From NCBI GenBank assembly GCA_903832325.1, contig CAILBC010000027.1, forward strand, positions 124,001-188,000: 64,000 bases of DNA. Direction: 5' to 3'. The notes under the pieces are model-generated. The model was not told where the DNA came from, ran no database searches, and saw only the letters and a list, made by a program, of their open reading frames with translations. The translations under genes were made by a program, and so were the position numbers. The first letter of the stretch is position 1. Each line of letters opens with the position of its first letter. This DNA comes from an uncultured Sphingomonadales bacterium. Lineage in GTDB: Bacteria; Pseudomonadota; Alphaproteobacteria; Sphingomonadales; Sphingomonadaceae. Of the stretch, positions 34,089 to 43,121 are shown piece by piece.

Positions 34089-35216
34089 ATGCGTGCCGAA
34101 GGGCAGGCCCATATTGATCGCATTCAGAGCGCGCTGGCGCTGGTTCGCAAGTTTCTGGACTGGGACCGTGCGGTGCGGCGTCTGGATGAACTGAACGCGC
34201 GGGTCGAAGATCCGAAGCTGTGGGATGATCCAAAGCAGGCCGAAACGGTCATGCGCGAACGCCGCCGGCTTGAAGCGTCGATCGGCACGGTGAACCAGAT
34301 CGGCCAGGAAATGGCCGACGCGATCGAATTCATCGAACTGGGCGAAGCCGAAGGCGATGATGCAATCGTCGAGGAAGGTCTGGACACTTTGGCCAGGCTT
34401 GCCGCGCGCGCCGATGCCGACAAAGTCCAGGCGCTGCTGGCCGGTGAGGCCGATGCCAACAACGCCTTTCTGGAAGTGCACGCCGGCGCCGGCGGCACCG
34501 AAAGCCAGGATTGGGCCGAAATGCTGCAGCGGATGTATACCCGCTGGGGCGAACGCCACGGCTACAAAGTGGAACTGGTCGATTATCACGCGGGCGAAGC
34601 CGCCGGGATCAAAAGCGCGACGCTGCTGATCAAGGGCGAAAACGCCTATGGCTATGCCAAGACCGAAAGCGGCGTGCACCGGCTGGTGCGAATCAGCCCC
34701 TATGACAGCTCCGCGCGGCGCCACACCTCGTTCAGCTCGATCTGGGTCTATCCCGAAATCGATGACAACATCGATATCGAGATCAACCCCGCCGACCTGA
34801 AGATGGATACCTATCGCGCCTCGGGCGCGGGCGGGCAGCATGTCAACACCACCGATTCGGCGGTGCGCATCACGCATATCCCGTCGGGCATCATCGTCGC
34901 CAGCCAGCAGGACCGCAGCCAGCACAAGAACCGCGCCACCGCGATGGGCATGCTGCGCGCGCGGCTGTACGAGGCGGAACTGGCCCGGCGCGAGGCCGCG
35001 ACCAACAGCGAATATGCCGCCAAGACCGAAATCGGCTGGGGCCACCAGATCCGGTCGTACGTGTTGCAGCCCTATCAGCAGGTAAAGGATCTGCGCACCG
35101 GGGTGGTCAGCACCAATCCGACCGATGTGCTGGATGGCGCGCTCGATCCGTTCATGGCGGCGGCGCTGTCGCAGCGGGTGAGCGGTGAAAAGGTTGCGGT
35201 CGAAGACGACGATTGA
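34089..35216 (+). CDS. prfB: Peptide chain release factor 2
   Basis: A 375-residue class I release factor. The peptidyl-hydrolysis motif GGQ lies in GAGGQHVNTTDSAVRI. The codon-recognition loop reads VRISPYDSSARRHTSF, with SPY where E. coli RF2 has SPF; I recall SPY as common in alphaproteobacterial RF2. The gene is a single open frame with no in-frame TGA near codon 25, so the programmed frameshift that autoregulates RF2 in many bacteria is absent. ATG 34089 is preceded by GGAGATG; a longer frame from 34038 is unlikely. It terminates translation at UGA and UAA. Confidence 0.95.
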   Translation: MRAEGQAHIDRIQSALALVRKFLDWDRAVRRLDELNARVEDPKLWDDPKQAETVMRERRRLEASIGTVNQIGQEMADAIEFIELGEAEGDDAIVEEGLDTLARLAARADADKVQALLAGEADANNAFLEVHAGAGGTESQDWAEMLQRMYTRWGERHGYKVELVDYHAGEAAGIKSATLLIKGENAYGYAKTESGVHRLVRISPYDSSARRHTSFSSIWVYPEIDDNIDIEINPADLKMDTYRASGAGGQHVNTTDSAVRITHIPSGIIVASQQDRSQHKNRATAMGMLRARLYEAELARREAATNSEYAAKTEIGWGHQIRSYVLQPYQQVKDLRTGVVSTNPTDVLDGALDPFMAAALSQRVSGEKVAVEDDD

Positions 35217-35410
35217 GCCGCGCCAGGGGTGTGCGCCGGCCGAATTTGTCAAATTAAAGGCAATGGTCTTCCGCTTTGTCGCGATTGCGCCTAACCGTTG
35301 CGACAATTGTGGCCGGACAGGCGCAGCGCAGGCACCAGCGTGACAAATGGGGTTACCGGGGGCAACGGGTATGGCGATGAGCCGGCGCGGGGCAGGGTTG
35401 AAAGAGTGAT

Positions 35411-36820
35411 ATGTCTGTTTTCAAAGGTCTGAAACCCATTGTTTATGGCGGGCGTGAAGTCTGGCCGCTGGTTGAGGGCGGCAAGGGCGTTGCCGCTACC
35501 AACCATGCCAGTTCGGGCGCCTGGGCGGCGGCCGGCGGCATCGGCACGGTCAGCGCGGTCAATGCCGACAGCTATGATCCCACGGGCCGCATCGTGCCGC
35601 AGATATATCCCCAGCTTACCCGGCGTGAACGCCACGAACAGTTGATCCGTTATGCCATCGATGGCGCGGTCGAACAGGTGCACCGCGCTTATGACATTGC
35701 CGGCGGGCAGGGCGCGATCAACATCAACGTGCTGTGGGAAATGGGCGGCGCGCAGGCCGTGCTCGAAGGCGTGCTGGAACGCACCCGCGGCATGGTCACC
35801 GGGGTCACCTGCGGCGCGGGCATGCCCTACAAGCTTTCGGAAATCGCGGCGCGTTTCAATGTGAACTATCTGCCGATCGTGTCTTCGGGCCGTGCCTTTC
35901 GCGCGCTGTGGAAACGCGCCTATCACAAAGTCGCGCATCTGATGGCGGCGGTGGTGTACGAAGATCCGTGGCTGGCCGGCGGGCACAACGGCCTGTCCAA
36001 TGCCGAAGACCCGCGCAAACCCGAAGATCCCTATCCCCGCGTCAAGGCGCTGCGCGATACGATGCGGGCCGAAGGCGTGCCCGATTCGGTGCCGATCGTG
36101 ATGGCCGGCGGGGTGTGGTTCCTGCGCGAATGGGACAACTGGATCGATAACCCCGAACTCGGCGCCATCGCCTTCCAGTTCGGCACGCGGCCGTTGCTGA
36201 CCGAAGAAAGCCCGATTCCGCAGGGGTGGAAAGACCATCTGCGCGCGCTCGATCCGGGCGATGTGCTGCTGCACAAGTTTTCGCCCACCGGGTTCTATTC
36301 CTCGGCGGTGCGCAATCCGTTCCTGCGCAGCCTGGAAGCGCGCAGCGCGCGGCAAATCCCCTATTCCAAGGTTTCGGCGGGCGAACACACCGTGCAACTG
36401 GATGTGGGCGTGCGCGGCAAGAATTTCTGGGTTACCCAGGCCGATCTCACCCGCGCGCACGAATGGGTGGCGCAAGGGTATGAACATGCGCTGCGCACGC
36501 CCGATGATACCGTGGTGTTCGTCGGTGCCGAAGAACGCGATACGATCCGGCGCGATCAGGCCGATTGCATGGGGTGCCTGTCGCATTGCGGATTTTCCTC
36601 GTGGAAAGACCACGATGACTATTCGACCGGGCGCCTGGCCGATCCGCGCAGTTTCTGCATCCAGAAAACGCTGCAGGACATCGCGCATGGCGGCGATATC
36701 GACAAAAACCTGATGTTTGCCGGCCACGCGGCCTATCGCTTCAAGCAGGACCCGTTCTATTCCAACAACTTCACCCCCACGGTGAAGCAACTGGTGGATC
36801 GCATCCTGACCGGCGACTGA
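35411..36820 (+). CDS. NAD(P)H-dependent flavin oxidoreductase (nitronate monooxygenase-like)
   Basis: A 469-residue TIM-barrel FMN protein of the nitronate monooxygenase/enoyl reductase-like family. Supporting segments are GVAATNHASSGAWAAAGGIGTVS, GVTCGAGMPYKLSEI, IVMAGGVWFLREW and AFQFGTRPLLTEESP. The family core is about 320-350 residues; the extra C-terminal 110 residues carry a cysteine pair and histidine in DCMGCLSHCGFSSW, which might bind metal or a cluster (inference). The 194-base upstream gap contains the palindrome AATTTGTCAAATT at 35243-35255. The substrate is unknown. Confidence 0.82.
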   Translation: MSVFKGLKPIVYGGREVWPLVEGGKGVAATNHASSGAWAAAGGIGTVSAVNADSYDPTGRIVPQIYPQLTRRERHEQLIRYAIDGAVEQVHRAYDIAGGQGAININVLWEMGGAQAVLEGVLERTRGMVTGVTCGAGMPYKLSEIAARFNVNYLPIVSSGRAFRALWKRAYHKVAHLMAAVVYEDPWLAGGHNGLSNAEDPRKPEDPYPRVKALRDTMRAEGVPDSVPIVMAGGVWFLREWDNWIDNPELGAIAFQFGTRPLLTEESPIPQGWKDHLRALDPGDVLLHKFSPTGFYSSAVRNPFLRSLEARSARQIPYSKVSAGEHTVQLDVGVRGKNFWVTQADLTRAHEWVAQGYEHALRTPDDTVVFVGAEERDTIRRDQADCMGCLSHCGFSSWKDHDDYSTGRLADPRSFCIQKTLQDIAHGGDIDKNLMFAGHAAYRFKQDPFYSNNFTPTVKQLVDRILTGD

Positions 36821-36861
36821 TCGGGCTGCGCCTGCTTCAGATCAACTAAGGCAGGGCCCGA
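36821..36861. terminator. Stem-loop between convergent genes
   Basis: TCGGGC (36821-26) pairs with GCCCGA (36856-61) and CCTGC (36831-35) with GCAGG (36851-55), a two-part stem right after the oxidoreductase stop. It could serve the oxidoreductase and the convergent ammonium transporter, though no long T-run is present. Confidence 0.5.
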
Positions 36862-36865
36862 TCGA

Positions 36866-38206
36866 TCAATCCAGGTTCCAGCTGTCCACGCCGTGGCTGG
36901 CGCGGTCGATCCCGGCGGTTTCGTCGGCTTCGGCAATGCGCATCGGCACCACCATCGCAACCATCAGCGCGGCAATCGCGGTGCCGATCGCGCTCCATGC
37001 CACGACCACGCCCGTGGCAAGGCCTTGCGCAATCACCTGGCGCAACGGGCCCATCCCTTCGGCATAGCCGGTGCCGCCCAGCGTGCCGGCGATCAGCGGG
37101 GCGGCCAGCATCGCGCCGGCCAGACCGCCCACGCCGTGCACCGCCACCAGATCGGCGGCATCGTCAATGCCCGCCGCGCGGATCAGCCGCATCGCGATCC
37201 AGCCCAGCACCGCGCCCGCCAGCCCGGCGAGCATCGCCGCGCCTGGCGCCATTGCGCCCAGCGCCCCGCTTGCCGCCACCAGCCCGGCCAGCGCCCCGCG
37301 CGCCAGCGTCGCCGGATGCGCCTTGCCCGTGGTCATCGCCTCGATCACCAGCCAGGTCAGCGCACCGGCAGCGGCGGCCACTTGCCCGTTGATCAGCGCG
37401 GTGCCGGCATCGTCGCTGGCGGCCAGCGTGGCCCCCGCGCCCAGCGCCAGCAGCGCAATCCACACCATGCCCGTGCCGGCCAGGCCCAGCCCGGGCACCG
37501 ATCCCGGGGTTTCGGCGGTTTCGTCAAACCGGGCGCGGCGGCCCATCAGCAGCGTGATCACCAGCGCCGATATGCCCAAAGACCCATGCACCACCAGCGC
37601 GCCGCCGGCATCGACCGTGCCCAGCCGGCTGGCCAGCCAGCCACCGCACCAGATCCAGTGCGCCAGCGGGGCATAGACGATCAGGCTCCACAGCCCGGCA
37701 AAGGGCACGACCCAGGCCACATTTCCGCGCTCTGCCCAGGCCCCGGTCAGCAGGCCCGCGGCGCAGACCAGGTACCCCAGTTGCAGCAGCACAAAGGCGA
37801 TTTCGGGCACCGCGCTGGCGCCGCGCACATTGGCCAGATCGATCAGCATCCAGGCATTGCCGCTGCCCAGCCAGCCCGAAGTGACCGTGCCGAACGCCAG
37901 CGTATAGCCCACCATGACCCACAGCAGCGAAACGATCGCCGCAATCGCGCCGGTTTCGGTGGCCAGCGCGGCAAAGGCGTGCGCGCGCAGCCGGCCGCCG
38001 TGGTGCAGCACGATTCCCGGCAGCAGCAGCGCCAGCGCGAGCAGCGCCATGCCCAGCACAAAGGCCGTATCGCCGCTGTCGAGCGCATCGGCGGCGTCTG
38101 CCTGCGCATGCGCCAGCGCCGGGGCCAGCGCCAGCAGCGCCGCGCCAAGCCCGGCCATCATCCGTTTTGCCATCATGGTTCCCAACTGGATCATCGCGCC
38201 CGTCAT
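36866..38206 (-). CDS. amtB: Ammonium transporter AmtB
   Basis: A 446-residue Amt/Rh family channel with a predicted cleaved signal (LAPALAHAQA) and about 11 helices. Family segments include DAGGALVVHGSLGISALV, LINGQVAAAAGALTW and AVHGVGGLAGAMLAAPLIAG, the latter with the conserved pore-region histidine. The tail is EADETAGIDRASHGVDSW, the short cytoplasmic end that in other Amt proteins contacts GlnK. No glnK lies beside it, although the two are usually paired, so control must come from a distant PII gene. ATG 38176 (MMAKRMMAG) is an alternative start; neither has a good ribosome site. Confidence 0.88.
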   Translation of the reverse strand: MTGAMIQLGTMMAKRMMAGLGAALLALAPALAHAQADAADALDSGDTAFVLGMALLALALLLPGIVLHHGGRLRAHAFAALATETGAIAAIVSLLWVMVGYTLAFGTVTSGWLGSGNAWMLIDLANVRGASAVPEIAFVLLQLGYLVCAAGLLTGAWAERGNVAWVVPFAGLWSLIVYAPLAHWIWCGGWLASRLGTVDAGGALVVHGSLGISALVITLLMGRRARFDETAETPGSVPGLGLAGTGMVWIALLALGAGATLAASDDAGTALINGQVAAAAGALTWLVIEAMTTGKAHPATLARGALAGLVAASGALGAMAPGAAMLAGLAGAVLGWIAMRLIRAAGIDDAADLVAVHGVGGLAGAMLAAPLIAGTLGGTGYAEGMGPLRQVIAQGLATGVVVAWSAIGTAIAALMVAMVVPMRIAEADETAGIDRASHGVDSWNLD

Positions 38207-38263
38207 GCCCCGGTTATGCTTAACATGGGCCTAAACACCGCCAAAGCGGCGCGCAGGGCAGCG

Positions 38264-39301
38264 TCAGCGCCAGCCTTCCAGCACCTGATCGGGCGGGCGG
38301 TGGCCATCGGCCCAGAACCGGATATTGGCAATCACTTTGTCACCCGAAGCCAGCCGCCCTTCGATCGTGCCGCTGGCCATATGCGGCAGGATGGCGACAT
38401 TGTGATGATCGCGCAGCCGCTGATCGACCATCGGTTCGTGTTCGAACACATCAAGGCCCGCGCCGCCGAGATGCCCCGACACCAGCGCGGCGATCATCGC
38501 TTCTTCTTCCACGATCGACCCGCGCGCGGTGTTGATGATGAAGGCGCCGGGCTTCATCAGCCCGATTCGCCGCGCATCGATCAGGTGCCGTGTTTCGGGC
38601 GAGGCGGGGCAATGCAGCGTCAGGATGTCGGTCATTGCCAGCATCGCATCCAGATCGGGCTCAAACCGCGCGCCCAGCATCATTTCCAGCGCTTCGGGCA
38701 CGCGGTGGCGGTTGTGATAGACGATGGTCAGGCCAAAGGCCCGCGCGCGGTGCGCCACCGCCTGGCCGATGCGGCCCATGCCGACAATCCCCAGCACACG
38801 GCCACCCACGCGGTGGCCCAGCAGCGTCGACGGGGCCCATCCCTGCCATTGCCCGCTGCGCAGGATGCGCCCGCCGTAATTCAGCTTGCGCGTGACCGAC
38901 AGGATCAGCGCCAGCGTCATGTCGGCGGTATCGTCGGTAAACACGCCGGGAGTGTTGGTGACCATGATGCGCTTTGCGCGCGCGGCGGCCAGATCGATAT
39001 GGTCGGTGCCCACGCCGAAATTGGCAATCAGCCGCAGGCGCGGCGGCGCGGCGGCAATCAGCGCGGCATCGATCACATCGGTTACCGTGGGCACCAGCAC
39101 ATCGGCGTCCGCCATCGCGGCGATCAGATCGTCCCGCGTCATCGGCCGATCATCGCCATTGCGCACCAGATCAAACAGTTCGGCCATGCGCGATTCGGTT
39201 TCGGGCAGCAGGCGGCGCGTCACGACCACGCGGGGCCGGCCGGCCACGCGGCGGGTTTCGGCGGGCAGGGCGGGGGCGGGGCGGAGTTTGCGGCTGGGCA
39301 T
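38264..39301 (-). CDS. D-isomer-specific 2-hydroxyacid dehydrogenase
   Basis: A 345-residue NAD(P)-dependent reductase of the glyoxylate/hydroxypyruvate reductase type. NFGVGTDHIDL belongs to the catalytic domain, VLGIVGMGRIGQAVA is the Rossmann GxGxxG, and catalytic residues sit in NTARGSIVEEEAM (Arg), GLDVFEHEP (Glu) and ILPHMASGT (His). About 20 extra basic N-terminal residues precede the fold. It probably reduces glyoxylate or hydroxypyruvate in the cytoplasm. It lies 57 bases upstream of amtB on the same strand; co-transcription is possible. Confidence 0.9.
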   Translation of the reverse strand: MPSRKLRPAPALPAETRRVAGRPRVVVTRRLLPETESRMAELFDLVRNGDDRPMTRDDLIAAMADADVLVPTVTDVIDAALIAAAPPRLRLIANFGVGTDHIDLAAARAKRIMVTNTPGVFTDDTADMTLALILSVTRKLNYGGRILRSGQWQGWAPSTLLGHRVGGRVLGIVGMGRIGQAVAHRARAFGLTIVYHNRHRVPEALEMMLGARFEPDLDAMLAMTDILTLHCPASPETRHLIDARRIGLMKPGAFIINTARGSIVEEEAMIAALVSGHLGGAGLDVFEHEPMVDQRLRDHHNVAILPHMASGTIEGRLASGDKVIANIRFWADGHRPPDQVLEGWR

Positions 39302-39421
39302 GACGGTATCGCTATGACGGAGGCGGGGCAGGGGTCAAGTGCCCGCGCCGGATGCAGTGTCCACCGCTGGCAGCGGTCCGGTGGCTTGCCCTTGGCGCGC
39401 GATCCTGTATCGCCACGGATC

Positions 39422-39922
39422 ATGATGGTGTTGATCAGGTTCCGCCGTGCCTTTGCCCTATGCCTGACGGCAGGTCTGTTGTTGGCCGGGCTTGCCGCCA
39501 CCGTGCGCGCCGCCGATACCGACAACGCGCCCTTTTGGGTGTCACTGCGCAACAGCCAGACCAACATGCGCGTGGGGCCCGGGCGCGATTACCGCATCAA
39601 CTGGATCTATCAGCGCCCCGGCCTGCCGCTGAAAGTGCTGCGCACGATGGAAGGCTGGGTGCTGGTCGAAGATCCGGACGGCGCGCGCGGCTGGATGCTG
39701 ACGCAATTCGTTTCGCGCAAGGCGCGCACCGCGCTGGTGCGCGGCGATGTGATCGATATCCGGGAAAACCGCGATGGATTGGGCCGCCTGCTGTGGCGCG
39801 CCCAACCCGGCGTGATCGCCCGCCTGCTGGGCGAATGCAGCACCGCCTGGTGCAAAGTCGATATCGACGGCCGCCAGGGCTATGCCCCCGCCACCTCTCT
39901 GTGGGGCACCGGCACGCCCTGA
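39422..39922 (+). CDS. Exported SH3-domain protein
   Basis: A 166-residue protein with a signal peptide (helix about residues 8-28, ending VRAADTDN). Two bacterial SH3-like modules follow: VSLRNSQTNMRVGPGRDYRI to MLTQFVSR, and ALVRGDVIDIRENRDG to GYAPATSLWG. Such domains bind peptidoglycan or proteins in the envelope. The frame stays open far upstream only because it is antisense to the dehydrogenase and transporter genes; ATG 39422 is the first start giving a signal peptide. It is divergent from the dehydrogenase, with 120 bases between the two starts. Confidence 0.85.
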   Translation: MMVLIRFRRAFALCLTAGLLLAGLAATVRAADTDNAPFWVSLRNSQTNMRVGPGRDYRINWIYQRPGLPLKVLRTMEGWVLVEDPDGARGWMLTQFVSRKARTALVRGDVIDIRENRDGLGRLLWRAQPGVIARLLGECSTAWCKVDIDGRQGYAPATSLWGTGTP

Positions 39923-40026
39923 TGTGCAGCAGGCAGCCCGGGCAAAGTCCGACATGCCGTTGATGGCGGCTCATGCCCTCGCAGCAATCGAAACCTGCGC
40001 GGCAGCAAACGCCCAGTAGCAGCCGT

Positions 40027-40380
40027 TCAATTACCCGTATCTGGAGGCCAAGGTAGACCCAACTCCAACAACGCTACCCGAAATAACTTGTAGCCCTGAA
40101 TGGAAGTCTGAGTCACGATCAAGATCGTGCCGCATACGATGAGCAGGAGCGCCGGAACCTCGTCCACAAGCATTGCGCTCGAAATGAAGGTCGAACTAAA
40201 TATTGAGCAGATTAGCCAAGTCTTTGTAAAGACGCGATTTTTTATCTGATTATAGATGGTGTCGTTGTCATATTGACGTAAGGGTATCGTCAATTGCAGC
40301 GCCCATTGGCTAGCACTTCCGCGTGCGAGCAATGCACTTACGCCAAACACGATGATCCAAGTGAGCACTGCTTTCAGCAT
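40027..40380 (-). CDS. Hypothetical small membrane protein, AT-richer than neighbours
   Basis: A 117-residue ORF with a hydrophobic N-terminal helix (about 5-20) and one or two further hydrophobic stretches (about 55-90). Base composition is visibly lower in GC than anything nearby, with codons such as ATA, TTT and CAA used freely, which suggests recent transfer or a decayed fragment. An AAGG lies six bases before the ATG. I recognise no family and see no mobility gene beside it. It could be a genuine accessory gene or an unexpressed remnant. Confidence 0.45.
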   Translation of the reverse strand: MLKAVLTWIIVFGVSALLARGSASQWALQLTIPLRQYDNDTIYNQIKNRVFTKTWLICSIFSSTFISSAMLVDEVPALLLIVCGTILIVTQTSIQGYKLFRVALLELGLPWPPDTGN

Positions 40381-40546
40381 ATGGGGCCTTATACTGGAGC
40401 CACGCCAATTATCCGCTACTTTCTGCCGACCGTGGACGTTTGGGCGGCGAGATAGGCACTACGGCAGCTAACCTCCATTCCCTGCCCTTCGGTGCTTGCG
40501 CAGAACGCACCTGATGCTGACCCGCCTCGCGCCGAATTTGTGCACG

Positions 40547-40584
40547 CTTTGAAGTCCCTCCGCTGCGGGGGAGGGACTTCAAAG
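40547..40584 (-). terminator. Strong stem-loop after the thiolase gene
   Basis: A perfect 15-bp inverted repeat, CTTTGAAGTCCCTCC (40547-40561) and GGAGGGACTTCAAAG (40570-40584), with an eight-base loop starts three bases after the thiolase stop. It lacks a T-run on the minus strand, so it acts as terminator or 3' stabiliser; a REP element is another possibility. Confidence 0.65.
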
Positions 40585-40587
40585 GGG

Positions 40588-41784
40588 TCAGACCAGTTCG
40601 ATCGCCACGGCCGTCGCTTCGCCGCCGCCGATGCACAGGCTGGCCACGCCCTTTGACAGGCCGCGGGCTTTCAGCGCGCCGATCAGGGTGGTGATGATGC
40701 GCGCGCCCGAGGCGCCGATCGGGTGGCCCAGCGCGGTGGCGCCGCCGTTCACGTTGATCCGCTCGTGCGCGATGCCCAGATCGTGCATTGCAAACATCGC
40801 GACACAGGCAAAGGCCTCGTTCACTTCGAACAAGTCGACATCGCCAATGCTCCACCCGGCGCGTTCCAGCAGCTTGGTGATCGCGCCGACCGGCGCGGTG
40901 GTGAAATCCTTGGGCGCCTGGGCATGCGCGGCCAGTGCGACCACGCGCGCCACCGGGGTCAGCCCTGCGGCCGTGGCCACCGACTGGCGGGTGAGCACCA
41001 GCGCGGCCGCGCCATCGGAAATCGAGGACGAGGTGGCGGCGGTGATCGTGCCGTCCTTGGTAAAGGCGGGCTTCAGCGTGGGGATCTTGTCCGGCTTCGC
41101 CTTGCCCGGGGCTTCGTCGGTATCGATCACGGTGTCGCCGCTGCGCGATTTGACCGTAACGGGCGCGATTTCGTCCTTGAACCGCCCTTCGGCAATTGCG
41201 CCCTGCGCGCGGCGCAGCGATTCGATCGTATAGGCGTCCTGCGCCTCACGCGTCAGTTGATAGGCATTGGCGGTGTCCTGCGCAAAAGTGCCCATCGCGC
41301 GGCCCGGTTCATAGGCATCTTCCAGCCCGTCAAGAAACATGTGGTCATAGGCGGTATCGTGCCCGATGCGCGCGCCCGACCGGTGCTTTTTGAGCAGGTA
41401 TGGCGCGTTGGTCATCGATTCCATGCCGCCGGCGACGATATAATCGACCGAACCCGAGGCCAGCGCCTCTGCACCCATGATCAGCGTCTGCATGCCCGAA
41501 CCGCAGACTTTGTTGACCGTGGTCGCCTGGACCGAAGCGGGCAGGCCGGCCTTGATCGCGGCCTGGCGCGCGGGCGCCTGGCCCAGCCCGGCGGGCAGGA
41601 CGCAGCCCATATAGACGCGATCAACCTTTTCCCCGGCCACACCGGCGCGTTCCACCGCGGCGCGCACCGCGGTGGCGCCCAGATCGGTGGCCGAAGCATC
41701 GGCAAGGGCGCCCTGCATCGCCCCCATCGGGGTGCGCGCATAGGACAGGATGACAACCGGATCGGCAGCGGAAAACTGGGCCAT
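40588..41784 (-). CDS. Acetyl-CoA C-acetyltransferase (thiolase)
   Basis: A 398-residue thiolase II-type enzyme. The acyl-accepting cysteine is in [11 protein letters not shown]; the histidine in [17 protein letters not shown] and the second cysteine in [15 protein letters not shown] complete the active site. It condenses two acetyl-CoA to acetoacetyl-CoA or the reverse, in polyhydroxybutyrate synthesis or fatty-acid/ketone use. No phaB or phaC is adjacent, so the pathway is not fixed by context. It is divergent from the nuo operon. Confidence 0.92.
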   Translation of the reverse strand: MAQFSAADPVVILSYARTPMGAMQGALADASATDLGATAVRAAVERAGVAGEKVDRVYMGCVLPAGLGQAPARQAAIKAGLPASVQATTVNKVCGSGMQTLIMGAEALASGSVDYIVAGGMESMTNAPYLLKKHRSGARIGHDTAYDHMFLDGLEDAYEPGRAMGTFAQDTANAYQLTREAQDAYTIESLRRAQGAIAEGRFKDEIAPVTVKSRSGDTVIDTDEAPGKAKPDKIPTLKPAFTKDGTITAATSSSISDGAAALVLTRQSVATAAGLTPVARVVALAAHAQAPKDFTTAPVGAITKLLERAGWSIGDVDLFEVNEAFACVAMFAMHDLGIAHERINVNGGATALGHPIGASGARIITTLIGALKARGLSKGVASLCIGGGEATAVAIELV

Positions 41785-42151
41785 GGGGCACTATCCTTTG
41801 ATCGTGGGTGCGTCGTGCGCGCGCGCCCGATGCTGCGGGTGCGTCGTGCCGGGTCTTGCGCCCTTTCTAATGATGCGCCGGGGTCTTTGCAATTACGCGA
41901 CGATCCTGCGCGGTGGCTGCCGGCAAGGACCGGGCAAATCAATGCCTGCGGCCATGCTGCGCGGCCACCGGAAAATGCCACCGTGTCAGGGGGAAAGCCC
42001 CGGAATGCGGACGATTATCCGCCCAATTCCCGATGTTGCAGCGCCCAAAAAGGTTTGGGTATCGGGGGAAATATGCATTCCCTCCCACTTGCGCCGGGAC
42101 CGAGGCGGGACTAGGGGCCGGGGCTCAGAGTTCAAAAGGCGAGTCAGGCCC
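41785..42151. other. Divergent promoter region, thiolase and nuo operon
   Basis: A 367-base region without a credible gene, which must contain the thiolase promoter (minus) and the nuo promoter (plus). A 13-base direct repeat, GGGTGCGTCGTGC, lies at 41806-41818 and 41837-41849, exactly 31 bases (three helical turns) apart and close to the thiolase start; this may be an operator. I could not identify convincing -35/-10 elements for nuo. Confidence 0.5.
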
Positions 42152-42538
42152 TTGGTCGACCAAACATCCTATCTGGCCGGTTATCTGCCGATCCTGATTT
42201 TTCTGGGTATCGCGCTGGCGCTTTCGGCGGTTTTCGTGTTCGCGCCGATCGGGGCATCGTACCTGACCGGCACCCACAATCCGGACCCGGAAAAGCTGTC
42301 GGAATATGAATGCGGCTTTCCCGCGTTCGAAGATCCGCGCAGCCAGTTCGATGTGCGGTTCTATCTCGTGGCGATCCTGTTCATCATTTTCGACCTGGAG
42401 GCCGCGTTCCTGTTTCCCTGGGCGGTCAGCCTGAAACAGACGCAATGGATCGGCTGGGGCACGATGATGCTGTTCCTGTTCGAATTGATCATCGGGTTTA
42501 TCTATGCCTGGAAAAAAGGCGCGCTGGATTGGGAATGA
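42152..42538 (+). CDS. nuoA: NADH-quinone oxidoreductase subunit A
   Basis: A 128-residue membrane subunit of complex I with three helices. Motifs [20 protein letters not shown] and [14 protein letters not shown] are diagnostic. The start appears to be TTG 42152 (reads [14 protein letters not shown]), since upstream codons in this frame offer no better start; AAGGCGAG lies about ten bases before. It is the first gene of the operon and overlaps nuoB by four bases. Confidence 0.93.
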   Translation: MVDQTSYLAGYLPILIFLGIALALSAVFVFAPIGASYLTGTHNPDPEKLSEYECGFPAFEDPRSQFDVRFYLVAILFIIFDLEAAFLFPWAVSLKQTQWIGWGTMMLFLFELIIGFIYAWKKGALDWE

Positions 42539-43104
42539 GCACCATGGCAACGTCTCCTCTCGTGGCTGGTAATCCGGCGGGTTCTGGCAGTTCGGCAATA
42601 ATCGCGCCGGATCAGGCGTTTTTTGACAGCGTCAATGCCGAAGTGTCGGACAAGGGCTTTCTCGTCGCGTCGACCGAAGACTTGTTTCAGTGGGCCCGCA
42701 CCGGCTCGCTGTGGTGGATGACATTCGGCCTCGCCTGCTGCGCGGTGGAGATGATCCACGTCAACATGCCGCGCTATGACATGGAACGGTTCGGCGTCGC
42801 CCCGCGCGCCTCCCCGCGCCAATCCGACGTGATGATCGTGGCCGGCACGCTGTGCAACAAGATGGCCCCGGCACTGCGCAAGGTCTATGACCAGATGTCT
42901 GACCCCAAATACGTCATTTCGATGGGGTCGTGCGCCAATGGCGGCGGATATTACCACTACAGCTATTCGGTGGTGCGCGGCTGCGATCGCATCGTGCCGG
43001 TGGATATCTATGTGCCAGGGTGCCCGCCGACTGCCGAGGCGCTGTTGTATGGCGTGATGCAGTTGCAGCGGAAAATCCGCCGTCTCGGCACGCTGGAACG
43101 CTGA
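42535..43104 (+). CDS. nuoB: NADH-quinone oxidoreductase subunit B
   Basis: A 189-residue peripheral subunit that holds cluster N2, the last iron-sulfur centre before quinone. Ligands are the tandem cysteines in LACCAVEM and those in [10 protein letters not shown] and [11 protein letters not shown]. The start is ATG 42535 ([10 protein letters not shown]), overlapping the nuoA stop; ATG 42544 is an alternative. Confidence 0.95.
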   Translation: MSTMATSPLVAGNPAGSGSSAIIAPDQAFFDSVNAEVSDKGFLVASTEDLFQWARTGSLWWMTFGLACCAVEMIHVNMPRYDMERFGVAPRASPRQSDVMIVAGTLCNKMAPALRKVYDQMSDPKYVISMGSCANGGGYYHYSYSVVRGCDRIVPVDIYVPGCPPTAEALLYGVMQLQRKIRRLGTLER

Positions 43105-43121
43105 GCGAAGGGCAAGGCAAG

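Noticed and set aside
34100..34180. Programmed frameshift site in prfB
   Set aside because: The coding frame is continuous from ATG 34089 with no in-frame TGA, so no frameshift is needed.
36893..39421. A plus-strand open frame of over 800 codons before the SH3 protein
   Set aside because: It is the antisense shadow of amtB and the hydroxyacid dehydrogenase; composition is His/Arg/Gln-rich with no domain, and the real gene begins at 39422 with a signal peptide.
40409..40855. A minus-strand ORF downstream of and overlapping the thiolase end
   Set aside because: It is a frame-shifted reading of the thiolase 3' end plus the stem-loop; no independent start signal.
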